From assembly GCF_009799925.1 (NCBI RefSeq), contig NZ_WELK01000002.1, forward strand, positions 310,001-374,000: a DNA stretch of 64,000 nt, in the 5' to 3' direction. Below are positions 8,015 to 17,454 of the stretch, piece by piece. Origin of the DNA: Pseudomonas sp. R-28-1W-6 (GTDB lineage Bacteria; Pseudomonadota; Gammaproteobacteria; Pseudomonadales; Pseudomonadaceae). Both the position numbers and the translations under genes were made by a program. Within the stretch, counting starts at the first letter, position 1, and every line of letters starts with the position of its first letter. The notes beneath the pieces were generated by a model. The model searched no databases. It was not told the origin of the DNA and saw only the letters and a list, made by a program, of their open reading frames with translations.

Positions 8015-9318
8015 GCCCCGTGCAGCTCGTCGTGCTGGCCCAGACTGACCTCGAAACGACAGCCCTGCGGCTCGACGCCGCTCAGGTTGACGCTCCAGCC
8101 CTGGCTCTCGCAGATCCGCTGCACCAGCGACAGGCCCAGGCCCAGGCCTTCGCCCCGGGCCTGGCCGCCACGCACGAACGGCTGGAACATCGCCTCGCGC
8201 TCGCTCTCCGGGATGCCCACGCCGCTGTCCTCGACGACGAAGCCCTGCACCTGCAGGGACAGGTGGATGCCGCCGCGCTCGGTGTAGTGCAGGGCGTTGC
8301 GCAGCAGGTTGCCCATTACCGAACGCAGCAGGGGCGCGTTGTAATGCATGAGGGTGCCGCTACCGCGCTGGTAGTGGAAGGTCAGGCCCTTGGCCTCGAT
8401 CGCCGGGCGCCATTGCTCCACCAGACCATCGGCCACCTCGGCCAGGCTGGCCAGGGGCGTCATGCCGGGCTCGTCGTTGCGCGAGCGCGCCAGCAGCAGG
8501 AAGGTCTGCACCAGGTCGCGCATCTCCTCGCTGGCGCGGGCGATGCGCTGCACCTGGCCGCGGGCACGCGGGTCCAGGGCCGGGTTGTCCAGCAACAGCT
8601 CGCAGGAGCTGGCCAGCACCATCAGCGGGGTGCGCAGCTCATGGCTGACGTCGCTGGTGAACAGGCGCTCGCGGGTCAGCGCGCGGCGCAGCAGGCCCAG
8701 GGTGGTGTCGAAGGAGGCCGCCAGCTGGCCAACCTCGTCGCCGGCATAGTCCGGCGCCAGCGACGGCGCGCGGTCGAGCAGCTGGTCCGGGTGACGCACC
8801 TGCCTGGACAGGCGCACCACCGGCTCGATCACCTTGCGCGCCAGCAGCCAGCCGAGCAGCCCGGACAGCGCCAGGCTGATCAGGAAGCCGGTGAGCACCA
8901 CGGCGAACAGCAGCTGCTCGCGGTCCTCGAACTCGCTCTGGTCTTCCAGCAGCACATAGCGGCGGCCATCCACCAGCTGGACGAAGGCGTGGTAGGAGCG
9001 CTCGCCCCGGTACAGCTCGCTGAAGCCGGGTGGCAGCGCCTGCAGGTCTGCCGGCATGGCAAAGTCGCCGGGGCCGTTGCTGAAATGGAACCGCTGGCCT
9101 GGCTCGGGGTTGTGCCGCCAATCCTCGCTGCTCTCCATCTTCAGCAGGCGGCCGAGATCGCCGCCCAGTTCGGTGGAGATCAGCCGCTCCTCGACCAGGT
9201 GCACGGTCTCGACGATACCGATGGCGAAGGTGCCGCCGACCAGCAGGGTCATCAGCATGAAGGCGATGACGATGCGCCGCGACAGGCTCTGCCTGAACAG
9301 GCCGTGCCTAAACGCCAT
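8011..9318 (-). CDS. colS: ColS sensor histidine kinase
   Basis: A 435-residue inner-membrane kinase. Start ATG 9318 overlaps the end of colR by 11 bases; the longer upstream frame is the colR shadow. TM1 (about 14-36), periplasmic domain (about 37-136), TM2 (about 137-160), HAMP, DHp with FTSDVSHELRTP (phospho-acceptor His226) and an HATPase domain ending with GLGLGLSLV. The periplasmic domain has H40xxE43, E101, H110 and E131xxE134. These match, with a constant offset of five, the P. putida ColS metal-sensing residues H35, E38, E96, H105, E126 and E129 that I remember for zinc and ferric iron. So the sensor is very likely metal-responsive. Confidence 0.9.
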   Translation of the reverse strand: MAFRHGLFRQSLSRRIVIAFMLMTLLVGGTFAIGIVETVHLVEERLISTELGGDLGRLLKMESSEDWRHNPEPGQRFHFSNGPGDFAMPADLQALPPGFSELYRGERSYHAFVQLVDGRRYVLLEDQSEFEDREQLLFAVVLTGFLISLALSGLLGWLLARKVIEPVVRLSRQVRHPDQLLDRAPSLAPDYAGDEVGQLAASFDTTLGLLRRALTRERLFTSDVSHELRTPLMVLASSCELLLDNPALDPRARGQVQRIARASEEMRDLVQTFLLLARSRNDEPGMTPLASLAEVADGLVEQWRPAIEAKGLTFHYQRGSGTLMHYNAPLLRSVMGNLLRNALHYTERGGIHLSLQVQGFVVEDSGVGIPESEREAMFQPFVRGGQARGEGLGLGLSLVQRICESQGWSVNLSGVEPQGCRFEVSLGQHDELHGA

Positions 9319-9991
9319 CGTGCAGCTCCGCCAGGCGGTAGCCGACGCCATGCACCGTATGCAGCAGCGCCTGGGCGAAGGGCTTGTCGATGACCTGGCG
9401 CAACTGGTGCACGTGGCTGCGCAGGCTGTCGCTGTCCGGGCAGTCATCGCCCCACAGCGCCTCTTCCAGTGCCTCGCGGCGCACCACATGCGGGCTCTTC
9501 TGCATCAGCAGGGCCAGCAGCTTGAGCCCCACCGGGTTGAGCTTGAGCGGGCGCCCGTCACGGCTGACTTCCAGGGTATCGAGGTCATAGCTCAACGCGC
9601 CGACCTGCAGGCTGCGCTTGCCGCCGCCGAGGCTGCGGCGCAGCACCGCCTCGATGCGCGCGGCCAGCTCGGAGAGGGCGAACGGCTTGATCAGGTAATC
9701 GTCGGCGCCGGCCTTGAAGCCCTTGAGGCGGTCGTCCAGCTGGTCGCGGGCGGTGAGCATGATCACCGGGGTATCGCGGCGCGCCTCCTCGCGCAGGCGC
9801 TGGCACAGGGTGTAGCCGTCGATGCCGGGCAGCATGATGTCCAGCACGATCAGGTCGTAATGCTCGGTGGCCGCCAGGTGCAGGCCGGACAGGCCGTCCT
9901 GGGCACAATCCACCGTGTAGCCCTTGATCCCCAGGTAGTCGGCCATGTTGGCCAGGATGTCGCGGTTGTCCTCGACCAGGAGGATGCGCAT
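9308..9991 (-). CDS. colR: ColR response regulator (OmpR family)
   Basis: A 227-residue DNA-binding regulator. Start ATG 9991 is preceded by GAGGAA; an upstream in-frame extension of 53 codons is not coding-like. The receiver domain has acidic pair E7/D8, phospho-acceptor D51 (VLDIMLPGIDGY), T79-type switch (MLTARD) and K101-type lysine (LIKPF). The C-terminal winged helix ends HTVHGVGYRL. It is the first gene of colRS. ColRS in Pseudomonas protects against excess zinc, iron and manganese and maintains outer-membrane integrity by controlling lipid A and envelope-lipid enzymes. The flanking boxes suggest it also controls its immediate neighbours. Confidence 0.93.
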   Translation of the reverse strand: MRILLVEDNRDILANMADYLGIKGYTVDCAQDGLSGLHLAATEHYDLIVLDIMLPGIDGYTLCQRLREEARRDTPVIMLTARDQLDDRLKGFKAGADDYLIKPFALSELAARIEAVLRRSLGGGKRSLQVGALSYDLDTLEVSRDGRPLKLNPVGLKLLALLMQKSPHVVRREALEEALWGDDCPDSDSLRSHVHQLRQVIDKPFAQALLHTVHGVGYRLAELHDGV

Positions 9992-10065
9992 GGTCTGTTC
10001 CTCTTCGGCTTGTGCCGTTTTCGATGCGCTCACGATAACCCGGCCGCCCTGCCGTTGCGGCCGCT

Positions 10066-10081
10066 TTGACGCATTTTTCAC
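10066..10081 (+). promoter_or_regulatory. Putative ColR-binding box facing the LTA-synthase-like gene
   Basis: Reads TTGACGCATTTTTCAC on the plus strand in the 161-base gap between colR (-) and the LTA-synthase-like gene (+), 71 bases before the ATG. Against the remembered ColR consensus only position 8 (A instead of T/C) deviates. Orientation relative to its target is the same as for the box at 7999-8014. Confidence 0.6.
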
Positions 10082-10152
10082 GGCGAATTCACCGGCCGCC
10101 AACAAAGCCGGGAGCAGACTGCCGCGCATTTCCCCCGCCTGGAACCGCACCC

Positions 10153-12099
10153 ATGTCCCTGCTTCGCAGCGCGCCCCTGCGCTACCTGCTGCTCCTGCTC
10201 GCCAGCTGGCTGGCGATCTTCCTGCTGACCCGCGGCGTGCTGCTGTTCGACCATCTGCACGAGGCCGGCAACCCGCTGGCGATCTTCGCCATCGGCCTGC
10301 TCTACGACCTCGGCTTCCTCGCCTACGCCGCCCTGCCGCTGGGCCTGTACCTGCTGCTCTGCCCGCCCGGGCTGTGGCGCCGGCCCGGGCAGCGCTGGCT
10401 GCTGCGCGCCCTGCTGCTGGTCAGCCTGTTCGCCATGCTGTTCGTCGCCACGGCCGAATGGCTGTTCTGGGACGAGTTCGGCGTGCGCTTCAACTTCATC
10501 GCCGTGGACTACCTGGTGTACTCCGACGAGGTGCTCAACAACCTGCTGGAGTCCTACCCGCTTGGCCTGCTGCTCGGCGCCCTGGCCGGCCTCGCCGCCC
10601 TGCTCGGCCTGGCTCTGCAGCGGCCGCTGCAAGCCGCCCTGCAGGCGCCCCTGCCGAGTCGCTCGGCACGCCTGGGCGCGCTCGCCGGGCTGCTGGCCTG
10701 TAGCGCGCTGAGCCTGCTGGCGCTGGATCAGGACAGCCCGCGCGGCCTGGGCGGCAATGCCTACCAGCACGAGCTGGCGAGCAACGGGCCCTACCAGTTC
10801 TTCGCCGCCTTCCGTAACAACGAGCTGGACTACCCGCAGTTCTACGCCACCCTGCCCGACGCCCAGGTCGCCCCCCGCCTGCGCGCGGAACTGAACGAGC
10901 CGGGCAGCCGCTTCATCGGCAGCGACCCGCTGGATATCCGCCGGCAGGTCGACAACCCCGGCCAGCCGCGCCAGCTGAATATCGTCCTGGTCACCATCGA
11001 GAGCCTGTCGGCCAAGTACCTCGGCAGCTTCGGCGACAGCCGCGGGCTGACCCCCAACCTCGATGCGCTGCGCCGGCAGAGCCTGTTCTTCAACAACTTC
11101 TACGCCACCGGCACCCGTACCGACCGTGGCCTGGAGGCCATCACCCTGTCGGTGCCGCCGACGCCGGGACGCTCCATCGTCAAGCGCGTCGGCCGCGAGA
11201 GCGGCTATGCCAGCCTCGGCCAGCAGCTCAGCGCGCAGGGCTACGACAGCGTGTTCGTCTATGGCGGGCGCGGCTACTTCGACAACATGAACGCCTTCTT
11301 CGGCGGCAACGGCTACCGGGTGGTCGACCAGAGCAGCGTGGCCGAGGCCGATATCCACTTCAAGAACGCCTGGGGCATGGCCGACGAGGACCTCTACGCC
11401 CAGACCCTCAGGCTCGCCGATGCCGACCATGCCGCCGGCAAGCCGTTCCTGCTGCAGCTGATGACCACCTCCAACCACCGCCCCTACACCTACCCGGACG
11501 GACGCATCGACATCGCCTCGGGCGACGGCCGCGAAGGCGCGGTGAAGTACACCGACCATGCCATCGGCCAGTTCCTCGCCGCCGCGCGGCACAAGCCCTG
11601 GTTCGCCAACACCCTGTTCGTCTTCGTCGCCGACCACTGCGCCGGCAGCGCCGGGGCCCAGGACCTGCCGGTGGCCAACTACCACATCCCGCTGTTCATC
11701 TACGCGCCGGGGCTGGTCGCGCCACGCGAGGACAACCAGCTGGCCAGCCAGATCGACCTGGCGCCGACCCTGCTCGGCCTGCTCAATCTCGACTACCAGT
11801 CGACCTTCTTCGGCCGCAACCTGCTGCAGGACAATCCGGCACCGCGCCGGGTGCTGCTCGGCAACTACCAGCACCTCGGCCTGTTCGACGGCCGGGACCT
11901 GGCCATCCTCAGCCCACAGCGGCACATGCGCCGGCATGACGATGCCCTCGGCGCCAGCCGCGAAACCCGCAGCGACAGCCAGGACCCGCTGCTGCAGCGC
12001 GATATCGCCTACTACCAGGCCGCCAGTCATGCCTTCAAGGAGCATCTGCTGGCCTGGAAGGGCAACCCACAACCCGACCTGCAACTCAGCACGAGATGA
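10153..12099 (+). CDS. LTA-synthase/OpgB-family phospholipid headgroup transferase
   Basis: A 648-residue alkaline-phosphatase-superfamily membrane enzyme. I start at ATG 10153 (MSLLRSAPLRYLL); the 29 codons upstream lie in the regulatory region. Five N-terminal TM segments (to about residue 190) are followed by a periplasmic sulfatase-fold domain with metal and catalytic motifs: VTIESLS (Glu ligand), GTRTDRGLE (probable catalytic Thr), VADHC (Asp/His ligands). Gram-negative relatives transfer glycerophosphate or phosphoethanolamine groups from phospholipids to envelope glycans or lipid A. It overlaps the PAP2 gene by 4 bases. Substrate cannot be told; the ColR box suggests a role in metal-stress remodelling of the envelope. 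Confidence 0.82.
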   Translation: MSLLRSAPLRYLLLLLASWLAIFLLTRGVLLFDHLHEAGNPLAIFAIGLLYDLGFLAYAALPLGLYLLLCPPGLWRRPGQRWLLRALLLVSLFAMLFVATAEWLFWDEFGVRFNFIAVDYLVYSDEVLNNLLESYPLGLLLGALAGLAALLGLALQRPLQAALQAPLPSRSARLGALAGLLACSALSLLALDQDSPRGLGGNAYQHELASNGPYQFFAAFRNNELDYPQFYATLPDAQVAPRLRAELNEPGSRFIGSDPLDIRRQVDNPGQPRQLNIVLVTIESLSAKYLGSFGDSRGLTPNLDALRRQSLFFNNFYATGTRTDRGLEAITLSVPPTPGRSIVKRVGRESGYASLGQQLSAQGYDSVFVYGGRGYFDNMNAFFGGNGYRVVDQSSVAEADIHFKNAWGMADEDLYAQTLRLADADHAAGKPFLLQLMTTSNHRPYTYPDGRIDIASGDGREGAVKYTDHAIGQFLAAARHKPWFANTLFVFVADHCAGSAGAQDLPVANYHIPLFIYAPGLVAPREDNQLASQIDLAPTLLGLLNLDYQSTFFGRNLLQDNPAPRRVLLGNYQHLGLFDGRDLAILSPQRHMRRHDDALGASRETRSDSQDPLLQRDIAYYQAASHAFKEHLLAWKGNPQPDLQLSTR

Positions 12100-12833
12100 A
12101 CGCCGCCATGCCCAGCCATTCCCCCACCTTCGACCGCCGCTGGTGGTACGGCCTACCGCTCGCCCTCCTGGCGCTGATGCTGCTGGTCGAACCCACCCGC
12201 CTGGACTTCGCCCTGGCCGACCTGTTCTACATCCAGGGCCAGGGCTTCATCGGCCGGCACAACGACTTCCTCGAGGATGTCCTGCACGACCGCGCCAAAC
12301 AGCTGACCATCGTCATCGGCGCGCTGGCCATTGGTGGCTTCCTGCTCAGCCTGCTGCCAACCCGCCTGCGTCCGTTGCGCCGCCAGCTCGGCTACCTGGT
12401 GCTGGCCATGGGCCTGTCCACCAGCTTCGTCACCCCGCTGAAGAAGCTCACCCAGATGCACTGCCCGTGGAGCCTGGAGCAGTACGGCGGGGTCGAGCAT
12501 TTCTCCGGGCTGCTGGAGCCGCGCGCGCAGCCGGTGGAGAAGGCCGGCAAGTGCTGGCCAGGCGGGCATGCCGCGGCCGGGTTTGCCCTGCTCGCGCTGT
12601 TCTTCGTCTGGCGCGACCGTTACCCGCGCCTGGCCAATGGCGCGCTGGTCTTCGCCATCGGCCTGGGCTGCCTGTTTTCCCTGGTACGCATGGCCCAGGG
12701 CGCGCACTTTCTCTCGCACAACCTGTGGACGGCCCTGCTCAGCTGGCTGATCTGCCTGGGCCTGTACGACCTGCTGCTGTACCGCCCGCTGACGCAGCCG
12801 CATTTGGCAAACAACGCTGAGCTGATCCACTAA
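12096..12833 (+). CDS. PAP2-family membrane phosphatase
   Basis: A 245-residue integral membrane lipid phosphatase. The three PAP2 signatures are visible: motif 1 KKLTQMHCPWSL (about 115-126), motif 2 WPGGHAAAGF with the catalytic His, and motif 3 VRMAQGAHFLSHNLW. Five to six TM helices. Start ATG 12096 overlaps the upstream TGA (ATGA), giving translational coupling with the LTA-synthase-like gene; a second ATG lies 12 bases later. Family members remove phosphate from lipid A, undecaprenyl-PP or phosphatidate. Together with its neighbour it could recycle lipid by-products of headgroup transfer. Confidence 0.85.
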   Translation: MNAAMPSHSPTFDRRWWYGLPLALLALMLLVEPTRLDFALADLFYIQGQGFIGRHNDFLEDVLHDRAKQLTIVIGALAIGGFLLSLLPTRLRPLRRQLGYLVLAMGLSTSFVTPLKKLTQMHCPWSLEQYGGVEHFSGLLEPRAQPVEKAGKCWPGGHAAAGFALLALFFVWRDRYPRLANGALVFAIGLGCLFSLVRMAQGAHFLSHNLWTALLSWLICLGLYDLLLYRPLTQPHLANNAELIH

Positions 12834-12843
12834 AACAGCCACG

Positions 12844-12880
12844 CAATAAAAAGCCCCGCACTAGGCGGGGCTTTTTATTG
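12844..12880. terminator. Bidirectional terminator (PAP2 gene / groEL)
   Basis: Perfect 16-base arms (12844-12859 and 12865-12880) with a 5-base loop ACTAG and T-runs on both strands, between convergent genes. Confidence 0.95.
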
Positions 12881-12899
12881 CAGCTGGGTGCCGGTCGGC

Positions 12900-14552
<1,653 letters not shown>

Positions 14553-14586
14553 TTAAATTCTTGAGTTGAACGGAGATTCGCGGGAA

Positions 14587-14880
14587 TCAGGCTTCGAGGA
14601 CGGCGAGGATTTCGTTCTCGCTCATCACCAGCAGGTCTTCGCCGTCGACTTTGACGGTGTTGCTGCCGGAGTACGGGCCAAATACCACCTTGTCACCGAC
14701 TTTGACGGCCAGGGCACGCACTTCACCGTTGTCCAGGGTCTTGCCGGCACCGACGGCGACGATCACGCCCTGGTTCGGCTTCTCGGCAGCGGAGCCCGGC
14801 AGCACGATGCCACCAGCGGTTTTCGATTCTTCTTCGCTGCGGCGGATAACGACGCGGTCATGCAGAGGACGAAGCTTCAT
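14587..14880 (-). CDS. groES: Co-chaperonin GroES
   Basis: A 97-residue HSP10 subunit forming the heptameric lid of GroEL. Starts [14 protein letters not shown]; the mobile loop that binds GroEL is [25 protein letters not shown] ribosome-binding region precedes ATG 14880. First gene of groESL, behind a sigma-32 promoter. Confidence 0.98.
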   Translation of the reverse strand: MKLRPLHDRVVIRRSEEESKTAGGIVLPGSAAEKPNQGVIVAVGAGKTLDNGEVRALAVKVGDKVVFGPYSGSNTVKVDGEDLLVMSENEILAVLEA

Positions 14881-15026
14881 TGGTCGATCTCTCCCGATAG
14901 TTGTTGTAAGCAGGCCGGTGACTGCACCGGCGGGTTAGCAAAGTCCGGCGGAGCCGGGCGCGGCACGCCTGGGCGGGCCGCGGAAGTCTGTTCTGCCGAA
15001 ACCGGCAGACACCTTGCGGTGCTAGC

Positions 15027-15056
15027 TAGATAGGGGCGATCAAGGGCATTTCAAGG
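15027..15056 (-). promoter_or_regulatory. Sigma-32 heat-shock promoter of groESL
   Basis: On the minus strand CTTGAA (15055-15050) and CCCCTATCTA (15036-15027) are separated by 13 bases, matching the sigma-32 consensus CTTGAA-N13/14-CCCCATnTA. It lies about 150 bases upstream of groES. I saw no CIRCE element, so heat control is by RpoH alone. Confidence 0.85.
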
Positions 15057-15161
15057 GCTGTGGTGTGATTTTTTTTATGGCCTGCCATCCCTGGCGGCCA
15101 CCCTTCGGGCCGTCGCTGCGCGACGTTACACATTGCTCCCGGCAATTTTTTGCACACAGCC

Positions 15162-15611
15162 TCAGTCGCGGCGCTGGTATTCGCCTTCCAGCACATTGGG
15201 CCGTGTCTGCCCGGAGCGGGCCTGGGGGTCGTCGAAGAAGGCACGCTGGCGCAAGGCCTGCTCGGCGGCACGCCGGCGCAGGCCGCCGATCATCCAGCGG
15301 CGGGTGAAGGGGATCAGGCAGAGCAGGCCGAACGCGTCGCTGATGAAGCCCGGCAACAGCAGCAGGCCGCCGCCGACGGCGATCAGCAGGCCCTCGAACA
15401 TCTCCTGCTCGGGCATCTCGCCGCGGGCCAGCTTCTCGCGGGCGCGCCAGGCGGTGGCCAGGCCGGCCACGCGCAGCAGCACGCTGCCGAGAATCGCCGT
15501 GCCGATCACCAGCAACAGGGTCGGCAGGACGCCGATGGCACTGCCGACCTGGATCAGCACGGCCAGTTCGATCAGCGGGAACAGCAGAAACAGAAAGAGA
15601 AAAGCGCGCAT
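15162..15611 (-). CDS. fxsA: FxsA-family inner-membrane protein
   Basis: A 149-residue membrane protein with three to four hydrophobic helices (about 3-22, 25-48, 75-98) and a basic, hydrophilic C-terminal tail (RRWMIGGLRRRAAEQALRQR). The conserved segments PLIELAVLIQVG, LRVAGLATAWRAREKLARGE and PGFISDAFGLLCLIP identify FxsA/YtzA. E. coli FxsA overproduction relieves F-plasmid exclusion of phage T7; the native role is unknown. It sits between groES and a HugZ-like gene, as in P. aeruginosa (PA4387). Confidence 0.92.
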   Translation of the reverse strand: MRAFLFLFLLFPLIELAVLIQVGSAIGVLPTLLLVIGTAILGSVLLRVAGLATAWRAREKLARGEMPEQEMFEGLLIAVGGGLLLLPGFISDAFGLLCLIPFTRRWMIGGLRRRAAEQALRQRAFFDDPQARSGQTRPNVLEGEYQRRD

Positions 15612-15674
15612 CAGGATTTCCTTGGCGGAAGAACGGCTTCCGATACCGATGAAGTATGGGGCGTGGCGCTTAAT

Positions 15675-16406
15675 TCAAGCTGAAACCTGCCCGGCGGTCG
15701 GCCAGCTTGCGGCGCGAGCCAGCTGTACCAGGGCCTGGCGCACTGCGCCGGGACTGTTACAGGATGTTGGGAAGGCCAGCCAGTGCAGGCTCTTGCCGAT
15801 GCGCAGGTGGAAGCCTTCGCTGTCGATGCCGACCAGCTGCGCCGGCTCGTGGGCGGGCAGCCCGGCCAGTTCGACGTAATGGGCGATGGCCGCGGCATGG
15901 TCGGCGTTCATGTGTTCGAGCATGCCCAGCTCGCTCTCGCCGGCGAAGGGGTTGGCCAGGTTGACCTGGTCCAGCCAGTGGATCGCGCCGAAGCCGCCGA
16001 TATAGCGCCAGCGCACCGGCTGCAGGCGCCAGAAGTCGAAATCGTGCACCCGGTGGTAATCGCGCGATTCGGGGAAATAGCGGTAGTAACGTGCGGCAGC
16101 GGCGTCGATCTGCGGCGGTTCTGCCAGTTTCTCGGCCTCGGCCAGCAGGGTCAGGCGCCCGACCGCCTGCACGTCCTCGGCACCGCGCTCGCCGACCAGC
16201 AGCGAACATTTGCCGTCCTGCTGCAGATTGTGGGTGTGCTGGGCGATGCGGCTGATCAGGAGCAGCGGGCAGCCCCGCTCGTCCAGGCAGTAGGGCACCA
16301 CTGATCCGAAAGGGAAACCCGGCATGGCCTTGGAGTGGGTCGAAAGCACGCCGCGGTATTCCTTGAGGAGCAATTCTCGGGCATGCTTGCCGGCTGTCAC
16401 GCTCAA
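15675..16406 (-). CDS. HugZ-like / PNPOx-like FMN-binding-fold protein
   Basis: A 243-residue protein with an N-terminal pyridoxamine-5'-phosphate-oxidase-like split barrel (about 1-150, LSTHSKAMPGFPFGSVVPY) and a C-terminal DUF2470 domain (MLEHMNADHAAAIAHYVELAG). This architecture is shared by HugZ/HutZ heme-degrading enzymes and by uncharacterised flavin or heme proteins. I choose a TTG start at 16406: GAGGAG lies 7 bases upstream and it gives MSVTAGKHARELLLKEYRG, as in Pseudomonas homologues; an in-frame GTG two codons later is the alternative. Whether it acts on heme is inference. Confidence 0.8.
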   Translation of the reverse strand: MSVTAGKHARELLLKEYRGVLSTHSKAMPGFPFGSVVPYCLDERGCPLLLISRIAQHTHNLQQDGKCSLLVGERGAEDVQAVGRLTLLAEAEKLAEPPQIDAAAARYYRYFPESRDYHRVHDFDFWRLQPVRWRYIGGFGAIHWLDQVNLANPFAGESELGMLEHMNADHAAAIAHYVELAGLPAHEPAQLVGIDSEGFHLRIGKSLHWLAFPTSCNSPGAVRQALVQLARAASWPTAGQVSA

Positions 16407-16514
16407 CTTATGACTCCTCGTTAAGAATCCGTCGAAAACAAAACGGACAGGCGCCCGGCAGAACTCTTTGCAGCGCCAGCGAGGCCACCTGTAGACCTTT
16501 AGAGGGGTAGTGTT

Positions 16515-17273
16515 ATGGAACTCAAAGACAAAGTCATCATCATCACCGGCGGTGGCCAGGGCCTCGGTCGCTCCATGGCCGAATACCTGGCTGGCAAGGG
16601 TGCCAAGCTGGCCCTGGTCGACCTGAATCAGGAAAAGCTCGACGAAACCGTGACCGCCTGCAAGGCCGCCGGTGGTGACGCCCGCGCCTACCTCTGCAAC
16701 GTGGCCAACGAAGAGCAGGTCACCCACACCGTGGCGCAGATCGCCGACGACTTCGGTGCGATCAACGGCCTGGTCAACAACGCCGGCATCCTGCGCGACG
16801 GCCTGACCATCAAGGTCAAGGACGGCGAGATGACCAAGCTGAGCCTGGCCCAGTGGCAGTCGGTGATCGACGTCAACCTGACCGGCGTGTTCCTCTGCAC
16901 CCGCGAAGTCGCGGCGAAGATGATCGAGCTGAAGAACCAGGGCGCGATCATCAACATCTCCTCCATCTCCCGCGCCGGCAACGTCGGCCAGGCCAACTAC
17001 TCCGCGGCCAAGGCCGGCGTTGCCGCCGACACCGTGGTCTGGGCCAAGGAACTGGCGCGCTACGGCATCCGTGTCGCCGGCGTCGCTCCGGGCTTCATCG
17101 AAACAGAGATGACCGGCAGCATGAAGCCGGAAGCCCTGGAGAAGATGTGCTCCGGCATCCCGCTCAAGCGCATGGGCAAGCCGGCCGAGATCGCCCACTC
17201 GGTGGCCTACATCCTGGAAAACGACTACTACACCGGTCGGATCCTGGAGCTGGACGGCGGCCTGCGCCTCTGA
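16515..17273 (+). CDS. SDR-family oxidoreductase (FabG-like)
   Basis: A 252-residue short-chain dehydrogenase. Rossmann motif TGGGQGLG (11-18), NNAG at about 90, catalytic Ser (ISSISR), and YSAAK (Tyr/Lys). The end is the usual LDGGLRL. D35-type Asp in ALVDLNQ suggests NAD(H) preference. It resembles 3-oxoacyl-ACP reductases but sits alone, divergent from the HugZ-like gene and ended by a terminator, so it is probably not the main FabG. GAGGGG precedes the ATG. Confidence 0.9.
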   Translation: MELKDKVIIITGGGQGLGRSMAEYLAGKGAKLALVDLNQEKLDETVTACKAAGGDARAYLCNVANEEQVTHTVAQIADDFGAINGLVNNAGILRDGLTIKVKDGEMTKLSLAQWQSVIDVNLTGVFLCTREVAAKMIELKNQGAIINISSISRAGNVGQANYSAAKAGVAADTVVWAKELARYGIRVAGVAPGFIETEMTGSMKPEALEKMCSGIPLKRMGKPAEIAHSVAYILENDYYTGRILELDGGLRL

Positions 17274-17310
17274 TCTGTTTCGACTTGCTGCGCGTCGGCC
17301 AGACTGCGTT

Positions 17311-17369
17311 GAAATTGGGCTCGGGCTGCTCATTTACGGCTTGTAAACTCCGCGCCCTCGCCCAATTTC
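17311..17369. repeat. Nested inverted repeat between SDR and DUF481 genes
   Basis: Outer perfect 10-base arms GAAATTGGGC (17311-17320) and GCCCAATTTC (17360-17369); inside, TTTAC (17333-17337) and GTAAA (17343-17347) form an inner stem. The element is 38 bases after the SDR stop and 44 bases before the shared terminator. It resembles structured 3' elements I have seen near other Pseudomonas genes, but I cannot assign a family. Confidence 0.55.
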
Positions 17370-17412
17370 GCCTTGCCTGGCTCTAGCTCGCAGAGTCGAG
17401 ACTTGGCCTCAT

Positions 17413-17440
17413 AAAAAGCCCCGCATTTGCGGGGCTTTTT
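17413..17440. terminator. Bidirectional terminator (SDR / DUF481)
   Basis: 12-base arms AAAAAGCCCCGC (17413-17424) and complement (17429-17440) with loop ATTT and T-runs on both strands between convergent genes. Confidence 0.94.
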
Positions 17441-17454
17441 TGTGGGTGGGTGGC

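Noticed and set aside
14881..15026. CIRCE/HrcA operator for groESL
   Set aside because: No 9-base inverted repeat of the CIRCE type; the sigma-32 promoter explains heat control.
16410..17333. N-terminal extension of the HugZ-like frame across the SDR gene
   Set aside because: Antisense to the SDR; TTG 16406 with GAGGAG fits the family start.
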